64,000 nt of DNA from Sedimenticola sp. (GTDB taxonomy: Bacteria; Pseudomonadota; Gammaproteobacteria; Chromatiales; Chromatiaceae): assembly GCA_026985055.1 (NCBI GenBank), contig JALSQZ010000199.1, forward strand, positions 1 to 64,000, in the 5' to 3' direction. Below, in pieces: positions 1 through 6,954 of the stretch (positions are counted from its first letter, which is position 1; each line of letters begins with the position of its first letter). A model generated the notes under the pieces. It was given only the letters and a program-made list of their open reading frames with translations, had not been told where the DNA came from and searched no databases. A program made the position numbers and the translations under genes.

Positions 1-102
1 ACCGCCATTTTCAATGGCTGTAAGCCATTGAAAATGAAGGAACCGGGAAATCGCATTTTCTGGTTCCGGGGTTGAAAAAGTCCAGGGAAGGACTTTTTCA
101 AC
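1..102. repeat. Diverged copy of multi-hairpin element (family 1), cut by window edge
   Basis: Three consecutive near-perfect hairpins are visible: 6-36 (cattttcaatggct pairing with agccattgaaaatg), 39-67 (ggaaccgg with a conserved aaatcgcatttt loop), and 71-102 (gttgaaaaagtcc pairing with ggactttttcaac). They match hairpins C, D and E of the ~150 bp element found intact elsewhere in the window. The stem sequences differ but the D loop is nearly unchanged. Hairpins A and B would lie left of the window. Read on the minus strand, the last hairpin follows the CvpA-like gene and could act as its terminator. Positions 103-135 hold only a short direct repeat of tcctgtta. Confidence 0.7.
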
Positions 103-135
103 ATCCTGTTAATAGTAGCGTTTTTCAATATCCTG

Positions 136-606
136 TTATTGCAACACCAGACCCACCAAAGGACGCCAGATGTGCATGCTTGCAGAGTACAACACACCAG
201 AGACGGTAAAGGGAAGAAGCCGTACTAGGGTGAGCAACACCCCCACCCAGAGCACGGCCTGTAGCAGCCCCATGAGCATCCCCGGCAATGAAGATCCGGA
301 TTTTTTCTTTTTGATATCCGAAAGATAGCGGCGAATCTTCCAAAGCAAGTAAGCACTGAGAAAAACCAGCAACAGTAGCCCCAGGAGACGTGAAAGATGC
401 AGAAAATCACTGATCAGGAGATCCAGTGACTGCCAGACCAGGCGGGTAAGGCTGAAACCCGCGAGCAAGGCCAGCATCAGCACGGCACTCAGGGCCGCAT
501 GCAATTCCGGATAGAAACCGCGACGCCAGCCACGCAACAGAGACCAACACAAATACAGGATCACCACCCAGTCGAACAGGGTGCGTGGCAACCAGGCATC
601 CATCAT
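136..606 (-). CDS. CvpA family membrane protein
   Basis: A 156-residue integral membrane protein with about four hydrophobic segments (roughly residues 10-28, 36-55, 66-86 and 108-128). The N-terminal FDWVVILYLCWSLLRGWRRG pattern (acidic residue, hydrophobic stretch, LRG, RG) and the length resemble CvpA, a colicin V production/cell-envelope family. A Lys-rich cytoplasmic loop (KKKK, about residue 100) separates the third and fourth segments. The gene starts inside the last codons of radA (4 nt overlap), so it is probably cotranscribed with dnaB-alr-radA. It could be a diverged CvpA paralogue rather than the purF-linked one, since no purF is nearby. Confidence 0.6.
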   Translation of the reverse strand: MMDAWLPRTLFDWVVILYLCWSLLRGWRRGFYPELHAALSAVLMLALLAGFSLTRLVWQSLDLLISDFLHLSRLLGLLLLVFLSAYLLWKIRRYLSDIKKKKSGSSLPGMLMGLLQAVLWVGVLLTLVRLLPFTVSGVLYSASMHIWRPLVGLVLQ

Positions 607-1973
607 GATTCGAACAGCACTGCAAGCGCCTGAGACAGACGTTGCACCGGGATCACCTCGATTTCGCCCGCAGCTTTGCGCGGCCGGTTGGCGCTTGGCA
701 GGAGAATACGCTTGAAACCATGCTTGGCCGCCTCGCGCACCCGATCTTCACCACTGGGTACGGGGCGAATCTCTCCCGCCAGACCCACTTCACCAAAAGC
801 GGCAAGACCTTCCGGCAATGGCCGATCCCGAAAGCTGGACAGTATGGACAACAATACAGGCAGATCCGCCGCGGTCTCTGTGACCCGCACGCCTCCCACC
901 ACGTTGAGAAACACGTCCTGATCATACATGCCGATCCCACCATGACGGTGCAGTACCGCGAGCAGCATCGCGAGGCGATTTTGCTCCAGTCCCAGAGCCA
1001 CCCGCCGCGGGTTGCCCAGAGGACTCTGATCCACCAGCGCCTGTACTTCCACCAGCAGGGGGCGCGTGCCTTCACGGGTCACCAGAATCGCACTGCCGGT
1101 TACCTGTTCTTCATGCCGGGAGAGAAAAATGGCGGAAGGATTACTTACTTCCTTGAGTCCCTTGTCCGTCATGGCGAATACGCCCAGTTCATTTACTGCG
1201 CCAAAGCGGTTTTTTATGGCTCGCACCAGACGGATCTGGCTGCCCGCCTCGCCTTCGAAATAAAGCACCGTATCCACCATATGCTCCAGAACCCGGGGAC
1301 CGGCCAGGGCGCCTTCCTTGGTCACATGTCCGACCAGAAACAGGCCGATCCCGGTCTGTTTGGCAAAACGCACCAGCTGAGCGGCCGATTCACGAACTTG
1401 CGCCACGGCTCCCGGCGCCGATTGCAGTTGTTCCGAATAGAAGGTCTGAATCGAGTCCATGACCATGACATCCGGCTGGTGTTTTCGGGCCAGCCCCAAA
1501 ATGCGCTCCACACAGGTTTCCGTAAGCAGTTGCAGGCGTTCCACCGGCAGCCCCAGACGCGCGGCACGCATGCCGATCTGCTCCGCAGATTCCTCCCCGC
1601 TCACATACAGGGGCTTCATCTGTTGCGAGAGGGCGGCCATGGCCTGAATCAGCAACGTGGACTTGCCAATGCCCGGATCCCCGCCAATAAGCACCACCGA
1701 TCCGCCCACCAGCCCGCCACCAAGTACGCGGTCCAGTTCCGGCAGGCCCGTAGCTGTGCGTTGTGTATGTTCTGCATCGACCTCGGACAGGGGACGAATC
1801 CGGGTGACGCTGTCACCACTGTAACCGGCAAAGCGTGGCGCGACATTTCTTTCCGGCGTGGACAGGCTTTCTTCCAGACTGTTCCAGGCGCCGCAGTCCG
1901 GACACTGCCCTGCCCATTTGGGGAAGCTGCCGCCACAGTCCCGGCAGGCATAGACGGTCCTGGTTCTGGCCAT
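603..1973 (-). CDS. radA: DNA repair protein RadA
   Basis: 456 residues, full length for RadA, the RecA-like ATPase that promotes branch migration during recombinational repair. In order: a four-cysteine zinc finger (C10, C13, C24, C27), Walker A GGDPGIGKST at 97-106, the RadA signature KNRFG at 254-258, and a Lon-protease-like C-terminal domain (about 280-456). The ATG overlaps the alr stop by one base (TGATG), so the two are translationally coupled. Family assignment is secure from motifs and order. Confidence 0.97.
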   Translation of the reverse strand: MARTRTVYACRDCGGSFPKWAGQCPDCGAWNSLEESLSTPERNVAPRFAGYSGDSVTRIRPLSEVDAEHTQRTATGLPELDRVLGGGLVGGSVVLIGGDPGIGKSTLLIQAMAALSQQMKPLYVSGEESAEQIGMRAARLGLPVERLQLLTETCVERILGLARKHQPDVMVMDSIQTFYSEQLQSAPGAVAQVRESAAQLVRFAKQTGIGLFLVGHVTKEGALAGPRVLEHMVDTVLYFEGEAGSQIRLVRAIKNRFGAVNELGVFAMTDKGLKEVSNPSAIFLSRHEEQVTGSAILVTREGTRPLLVEVQALVDQSPLGNPRRVALGLEQNRLAMLLAVLHRHGGIGMYDQDVFLNVVGGVRVTETAADLPVLLSILSSFRDRPLPEGLAAFGEVGLAGEIRPVPSGEDRVREAAKHGFKRILLPSANRPRKAAGEIEVIPVQRLSQALAVLFES

Positions 1974-3043
1974 CAGCCCGACACCTTGCGCCGCACCCGT
2001 GTGCCGATGCCACAGAACAGAGTATAGGGGATGGTCTGTGCCGCTGCGGCTATGTTCTCAGCGGGCAGCCCTCTGCCCCAAAGCACCACCTGGTCACCTG
2101 GACGGGCTTGCGGCTGATCGCCCAGATCCACCATAAGGGTGTCCATGGAGACTCGCCCCGCCAGAGGAGCCACATGGCCGTTGACCAGCAACGGCGTTCC
2201 TGCAGGCATCTCCCGGGGATATCCGTCGGCGTACCCCGCGGCAACCACGCCCACCAGACTGTCCCTGGGCACTTGCCAGGTTCTGCCATAGCCTACGGTT
2301 TCACCCGCGCGAACTTTCTTCACCGAAACCAGACGCGAGCAAAAGGTCATCGCCGGTCGAAGCGCCTCCACCGGCGTGGCAAAAGGAGAAGCGCCATAGA
2401 GCATGATCCCCGGGCGAACCCAGTCGGCATGGGTTTCCGGCCACCCCAGAATGCCTGCGGAATTGGCAATGGACAGAGGCAAGGTTACGGAGGAAAGGGC
2501 ATTTCGGAAACAACCAAGCTGCTGTCGGGTGAAATCATCTCCCAGATCATCAGCGTTCGCCAGATGGGTGAGGCAACCGGAAACCGAGGATACGGAAGCA
2601 AGGCTCTGGAGTTCCCGCAACAGATCACGCGCCTGCCCGGGTGCGACACCCAGGCGGTTCATGCCTGAATCCACCTTGAGCCAGACCGCCACGGGGCCGG
2701 GCAGACTTTGGTTCTTGAGCAGATCCAGCTGAAAGGGATGATGCACCACCAGCTCCAGCCCTGCCGCGGCCGCAGCCGCCAACTCCTCCCGGTCATTGGC
2801 GCCGCCCAGCACCAGGATCGACTTGCTCTGTTCCATGCGGCGAAGCGCCAGCCCTTCTTCCACGCGGGCAACGGCAAAACTGTCCGCATCCTGCAAGGCA
2901 GTCACCGCCATCTCGATGCCATGACCATAAGCATTGGCCTTGATTACCGCCATGACCCTGGCGCTGCCGACGTGGGCTCGCGCCACTCCCAGATTATGCT
3001 GCATGGCCTGCGGGTCGATCTCGATCCAGGGAGAAAAAGACAT
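1973..3043 (-). CDS. alr: Alanine racemase
   Basis: 356 residues from the ATG at 3043. The open frame extends 25 codons further upstream into dnaB, but family alignment begins at MSFSPWIEID. PLP-dependent interconversion of L- and D-alanine for peptidoglycan. VIKANAYGHG (33-42) carries the PLP lysine K35. A TIP-barrel follows, and the C-terminal beta domain includes VGYGRTW and GRVSMDTLMVDLG. The start lies 13 bp after the dnaB stop, and dnaB-alr-radA is a familiar gammaproteobacterial arrangement. Whether this is the biosynthetic (alr) or catabolic (dadX) type is inferred from the location. Confidence 0.95.
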   Translation of the reverse strand: MSFSPWIEIDPQAMQHNLGVARAHVGSARVMAVIKANAYGHGIEMAVTALQDADSFAVARVEEGLALRRMEQSKSILVLGGANDREELAAAAAAGLELVVHHPFQLDLLKNQSLPGPVAVWLKVDSGMNRLGVAPGQARDLLRELQSLASVSSVSGCLTHLANADDLGDDFTRQQLGCFRNALSSVTLPLSIANSAGILGWPETHADWVRPGIMLYGASPFATPVEALRPAMTFCSRLVSVKKVRAGETVGYGRTWQVPRDSLVGVVAAGYADGYPREMPAGTPLLVNGHVAPLAGRVSMDTLMVDLGDQPQARPGDQVVLWGRGLPAENIAAAAQTIPYTLFCGIGTRVRRKVSG

Positions 3044-3056
3044 CTTCCAGGAAGAT

Positions 3057-4472
3057 TCAGTGGACGGGATCGCCGTACACCGGATTGATAAAATTCTCGA
3101 ACCTGGTGAACTGGCCAAGGAAAGTCAGCCTCACCGTTCCGATGGGACCATTGCGCTGCTTGCCAATGATGATCTCCGCCATGCCCTTGTGTTCGCTCTC
3201 GGGGTTGTAGACTTCATCGCGATAGATGAATACCACCAGATCGGCATCCTGCTCGATGGCGCCCGACTCTCTCAGATCCGACATGATAGGGCGTTTGTTG
3301 GGGCGCTGCTCCAGACTGCGGTTGAGCTGGGACAGGGCAATCACCGGGACGTTCAGCTCCTTGGCCAGGGCTTTGAGACTGCGGGAAATGGCAGAAATCT
3401 CGTTGGTGCGGTTCTCGCTTCCGCCGGGGATCTGCATAAGCTGCAAATAGTCGATGACGATCAAACCCAGCTGCCCGTGTTCCCGCATCAGGCGTCGCGC
3501 GCGGGCGCGCAAGTCGGTCGGGCTCAAGGCTGCCGTATCGTCAATGAACAGCTTTGACTTGCCAAGAAGAGTCACCGTGGATGTCAGGCGCGGCCACTCA
3601 TCATCTTCCAGCTGACCGGTACGAACGCGATGCCCGTCGATACGGCCAAGGGAAGAAATCATGCGCATGGCCAGGGACTCACCAGGCATTTCCATGGAAA
3701 ACACGGCCACCGGCATATCGGACTTCATGGCGATGTTTTCCGCCATATTCATGGCGAAAGTGGTCTTGCCCATGGAAGGTCGACCGGCCACGATGACCAG
3801 ATCCGCCGGCTGCAGCCCCGAAGTCATCTTGTCAAAATCATCGAATCCGGTACTCAGGCCCGTAATGGGGTCATCATTGCCAAAAAGCTCATCGATACGA
3901 TCAGCCGCCTTGCTCAGCAGGGACTTGATGGGCTGAAAGCCCTCTCCTTCCCTGTGCCGCTGCTCGGCAATCTGGAACACCTTGTTCTCTGCCTCGTCCA
4001 GGAGTTGGGCCACCTTGCGTCCCTCGGGCCGGAAACCGCTTTCCGCGATCTCCGTGCCCACGCGAATCAGCTGGCGGGTCACGGAATGCTCGCGAACGAT
4101 ATCCGCATAGGCGCGGATATTGGCGGCGCTGGGAGTATCCTCCGCGAGAGCGGCCAGATACGGCAGACCACCTACGTCCTCCAGCTCCTCGCGACGCTCC
4201 AGCTCTTCCGCCAGAGTAACCACATCGAAGGGTTTCTGCTCATCGGCCAGTCCGCCAATCACGGTAAAAATCAGCTGGTGTTCCCGCCGATAGAAATCCT
4301 CGGCGCTGACCCGGTCGGCAACCTGATCCCAGGTGTTGTTGTCCAGCATCAGACCGCCGATGACGGACTGCTCGGCCTGCAGGGAATGAGGCGGCACCCG
4401 CAGCTGTTCCACTTCGGAGTCCATCTCGGGGTAATCGGGAGCAGAATCGGGAAAGGTACTTTCATAAGGCAT
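3057..4472 (-). CDS. dnaB: Replicative DNA helicase DnaB
   Basis: 471 residues from the ATG at 4472 (an in-frame ATG at 4514 is also possible; neither has a strong Shine-Dalgarno). Hexameric 5'-3' helicase of the replisome. The N-terminal primase-interaction domain begins near VPPHSLQAEQSVIGG (26-40). The RecA-like C-terminal domain has Walker A GRPSMGKT (230-237), a Walker B region around LIVIDYLQLM, and the SQLNRSLEQR and SDLRESGAIEQDADL motifs. No intein is present. A terminator lies between rplI and this gene, so dnaB probably begins a new transcription unit with alr, radA and the CvpA-like gene. Confidence 0.97.
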   Translation of the reverse strand: MPYESTFPDSAPDYPEMDSEVEQLRVPPHSLQAEQSVIGGLMLDNNTWDQVADRVSAEDFYRREHQLIFTVIGGLADEQKPFDVVTLAEELERREELEDVGGLPYLAALAEDTPSAANIRAYADIVREHSVTRQLIRVGTEIAESGFRPEGRKVAQLLDEAENKVFQIAEQRHREGEGFQPIKSLLSKAADRIDELFGNDDPITGLSTGFDDFDKMTSGLQPADLVIVAGRPSMGKTTFAMNMAENIAMKSDMPVAVFSMEMPGESLAMRMISSLGRIDGHRVRTGQLEDDEWPRLTSTVTLLGKSKLFIDDTAALSPTDLRARARRLMREHGQLGLIVIDYLQLMQIPGGSENRTNEISAISRSLKALAKELNVPVIALSQLNRSLEQRPNKRPIMSDLRESGAIEQDADLVVFIYRDEVYNPESEHKGMAEIIIGKQRNGPIGTVRLTFLGQFTRFENFINPVYGDPVH

Positions 4473-4523
4473 GGACAGGAGAGTAACCAAATTTTTCCGC
4501 ATTGAAAACCGCAAGCTTCAAAC

Positions 4524-4565
4524 AAAAAAAGAAACCACGACAAGTCAGTAACTTATCGTGGTTTC
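4524..4565 (-). terminator. Rho-independent terminator after rplI
   Basis: Read on the minus strand, gaaaccacgataag pairs with cttgtcgtggtttc (14 bp with one mismatch) and is followed by an uninterrupted T run (4530 to 4524). It ends the rpsF-rpsR-DUF2232-rplI unit. The rest of 4473-4684 shows no gene. Confidence 0.85.
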
Positions 4566-4684
4566 ATGAAGCACTTCATCACATCAAGCCCATGTCAGAC
4601 GGGGCGCAGGCGAACTGACACCGCAGAACCTTCTGTCCAGGGATCAAGAAATATCACTTACGCCCCCCGACAGGGCGGTGATCA

Positions 4685-5137
4685 TCAGTCTTCAGCGATG
4701 ATAATGACCTTCAGATCCGCATTCACGTCAGGATGCAGATGCAGCACCACTTCAAACTCACCCGTGGATCGCATGGGGCCTTCAGGAAGCCGGATCTCGT
4801 TTTTCTCTACAACCACCCCTGCTTCTTCACAGGCGCGGGAAATATCGGTGGTGCCTACGGAACCGAACAGCTTGCCTTCCTCACCCGCCTTGTGACTGAT
4901 GGTGACAGCCCCCATGTTCTCGATGGCAGTCTTGCGCGACTCGGCGGTGGCCAGTTTTTCCGCAGCTTCCTTTTCCAGTTCGGCACGACGCTGTTCGAAT
5001 ACGGCCAGATTCGCCCGGGTAGCGGGAATCGCCTTGCCGCTGGGAATCAGGTAATTGCGGCCATAGCCGGGCTTGACCACTACTTTGTCGCCCAGATCAC
5101 CCAGGCCTGTAACTTTATCCAGAAGAATCACTTCCAT
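4685..5137 (-). CDS. rplI: 50S ribosomal protein L9
   Basis: 150 residues, typical bacterial L9 length. The N-terminal rRNA-binding domain begins MEVILLDKVTGLGDLGDKV with the signature GYGRNYLIPSGKA (about 24-36). A long connecting helix rich in Glu, Ala and Lys follows (about 45-75), then the C-terminal domain. It is the last gene of the rpsF-rpsR-DUF2232-rplI operon and is followed by a strong terminator. Confidence 0.98.
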   Translation of the reverse strand: MEVILLDKVTGLGDLGDKVVVKPGYGRNYLIPSGKAIPATRANLAVFEQRRAELEKEAAEKLATAESRKTAIENMGAVTISHKAGEEGKLFGSVGTTDISRACEEAGVVVEKNEIRLPEGPMRSTGEFEVVLHLHPDVNADLKVIIIAED

Positions 5138-5162
5138 TTTACTTGTACCTCATCAAGGTCTC

Positions 5163-6077
5163 TCACTCGTCACCCCTGGGGCTGCGAGCCCGGACTTTCG
5201 CCCGAAAATTCAACCAGCCATCAGCAAAACCCGCTGCGGAAACCGCGGTAAAACTCGCCGGCATGCCAATGATCAACAATATATAGAATCCGATCAGCCA
5301 ACCCGGATTCGCATTAAATTCCTTTACCAACCCATGCACCAGGGCCACTCCCTGCAGAAAAAACGCCGCCATGCCCACCAGGGCCAGCTGAGAAGCCAGG
5401 CCCGGCTTATCCGACAGACTGCCGAGCACCAGCAGCACCGGCACCAGAATCAGCAGCCAATACCCCAAGCGCAGTTGCCGCAATTCTTCGCCAAAACCAC
5501 CCGGATTGTACAGCTGCGCCTGCCAGCTCCTGGCCAGGAACAATGACAGAGCCAGCTGCAGGAACCAGGCAGCACCCATGCCGCCAGCCATCCAGGGGGC
5601 CATTTCCGCCACCATGGCCTTGCGGTCTGCGTTGCTGACCACGTTGGGATCCATGATCTGGGCACTGTATTCTTCCAGTATCCCCACCCAGAATCCGCTT
5701 ACGTCATCGAGCAACAGGTACTGCATGCCAATGAGCAACGCCCCGAGCAGCACGGTTACCTCGATCACCAGTTTCAGTGAACGCGTGACGCGCAACACTT
5801 CCGCCAGTATCAGCAAAGGCAGCCACAACAGGCCACCGGCAATGGCCACAGTCAAAGGCTGCCCGAACAGCAACATACCCAGCCCCACCAGGGCTGCCAG
5901 CCCCAGGAACATGACCTGCAGGCCTTCCCCGAAACCCTTTCGCAGGGTGACCAGCCCCATCACGGCGGAACTGGCAATCCCCAAGGGGGTGATCAACAAG
6001 GCCAGTACCGCAAACACGGAGGCCACCATGGCGGCCTGCATGCGGCCTTTCATGATGAAAGTGGCCAGCGCCTTCAT
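5163..6077 (-). CDS. DUF2232 family membrane protein
   Basis: 304 residues with about eight hydrophobic segments across the whole length and no catalytic motif that I recognise. Its place between rpsR and rplI is typical of the DUF2232 (YybS-like) membrane proteins found there in many gammaproteobacteria. It shares the operon with the ribosomal protein genes, with rplI beginning about 25 bp downstream. Function is unknown, and the assignment rests on topology and synteny rather than on a catalytic signature. Confidence 0.75.
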   Translation of the reverse strand: MKALATFIMKGRMQAAMVASVFAVLALLITPLGIASSAVMGLVTLRKGFGEGLQVMFLGLAALVGLGMLLFGQPLTVAIAGGLLWLPLLILAEVLRVTRSLKLVIEVTVLLGALLIGMQYLLLDDVSGFWVGILEEYSAQIMDPNVVSNADRKAMVAEMAPWMAGGMGAAWFLQLALSLFLARSWQAQLYNPGGFGEELRQLRLGYWLLILVPVLLVLGSLSDKPGLASQLALVGMAAFFLQGVALVHGLVKEFNANPGWLIGFYILLIIGMPASFTAVSAAGFADGWLNFRAKVRARSPRGDE

Positions 6078-6205
6078 CAGGCTTTCTCCGACGCCGAACC
6101 AGAGTTCATGTTGTTCTCCGATCCGCGCCTGTTACAAGGAGTAATCCACATTTCTCTTGGCACGCCCTTTCCTGAAACCGAAAGGAAAGCACGCCCGGGA
6201 GAAAT

Positions 6206-6433
6206 TTACTTGTGGGAGTCGGTATACGGCATCAGAGCCAGAAAGCGGGCGCGCTTGATGGCCGTAGCCAGCTGGCGCTGATACTTGGCGCTGGTGCCGG
6301 TAATCCGGCTGGGCACGATCTTGCCCGATTCGCTCACATACTGCTTGAGCAGGGCGAGATCCTTGTAATCGATCTCGGTGATGCCTTCCACAGTAAAGCG
6401 GCAATATTTTCTGCGACGCATGTAACGTGACAT
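6206..6433 (-). CDS. rpsR: 30S ribosomal protein S18
   Basis: 75 residues from the ATG at 6433. The open frame continues upstream into rpsF, but S18 homology starts at [13 protein letters not shown]. Features typical of S18 are a basic N-terminus, [17 protein letters not shown] (9-25), and [20 protein letters not shown] (about 36-55). S18 binds 16S rRNA as a dimer with S6, whose gene lies 19 bp upstream in the same operon. Confidence 0.98.
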   Translation of the reverse strand: MSRYMRRRKYCRFTVEGITEIDYKDLALLKQYVSESGKIVPSRITGTSAKYQRQLATAIKRARFLALMPYTDSHK

Positions 6434-6452
6434 ATTCTGTATCCTCCCGTTG

Positions 6453-6803
6453 TCAGGCTGCAGCTTCAGGCGCTGCGTCTTTCTCGTCGGCCTTGGCCAG
6501 CAGAGAGGGCTCGGTAAGGGCTTCGTCACGACGGATGGTCAGGTGACGAATCACTGCATCATTGAAGCGGAAAGCAGTCTCCAGATCATTCAGAGTGTTG
6601 CTTTCGCATTCGATGTTCATGAGCACGTAGTGCGCTTTGTGCAGTTTGTTGATGGGATAGGCGAGCTGACGGCGTCCCCAGTCTTCCAGACGGTGAATCC
6701 TGCCCCCGTCGGCTTCTATGCTGGCGGTATAACGCTCGATCATAGAGGGCACCTGCTCGCTCTGGTCCGGATGGACCATGAAAACGATTTCGTAGTGTCG
6801 CAT
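6453..6803 (-). CDS. rpsF: 30S ribosomal protein S6
   Basis: 116 residues. [19 protein letters not shown] and [20 protein letters not shown] are classic S6 segments, with the single ferredoxin-like domain covering residues 1-95. The acidic and Ala-rich tail (KDAAPEAAA) recalls the S6 tail that is modified by glutamylation in E. coli, though whether that happens here is unknown. First gene of the operon, preceded by a strong promoter and a structured leader. Confidence 0.98.
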   Translation of the reverse strand: MRHYEIVFMVHPDQSEQVPSMIERYTASIEADGGRIHRLEDWGRRQLAYPINKLHKAHYVLMNIECESNTLNDLETAFRFNDAVIRHLTIRRDEALTEPSLLAKADEKDAAPEAAA

Positions 6804-6828
6804 TGTAGCTCCTTATGGCTAATAAACA

Positions 6829-6877
6829 GCCTCCCGCACTGGCGGTGAGGCAAGGAGGATCGGCCCGAAAACCGATC
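6829..6877 (-). promoter_or_regulatory. Structured rpsF leader, candidate S6:S18 autoregulatory RNA
   Basis: On the minus-strand transcript two hairpins lie between promoter and rpsF. At 6877-6858 GATCGG pairs with CCGATC. At 6851-6829 GCCTC-a-CCGC pairs with GCGG-GAGGC, a 9 bp stem with one bulged A next to a CCG. A leader RNA that binds the S6:S18 complex through a CCG motif is known upstream of rpsF in many bacteria. The position and the CCG fit that, but I have not matched the full pseudoknot model. Confidence 0.5.
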
Positions 6878-6887
6878 AGGAGCGCGG

Positions 6888-6916
6888 ATTTTAGGAGAAC
6901 AGCCGGCAGATATCAA
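6888..6916 (-). promoter_or_regulatory. Sigma-70 promoter of the rpsF operon
   Basis: On the minus strand TTGATA (6916-6911), a 17 bp spacer and TAAAAT (6893-6888) give a near-consensus promoter. The predicted start is near 6881, leaving a leader of about 78 nt before the rpsF ATG. Confidence 0.75.
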
Positions 6917-6954
6917 GCTTTTTCAAGTATTTGTAAGAACAGGGAGCTTGTTCC

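Noticed and set aside
642..2027. 461-codon plus-strand frame opposite radA
   Set aside because: Shadow of radA on the other strand; His/Arg/Gln-rich composition without domains.
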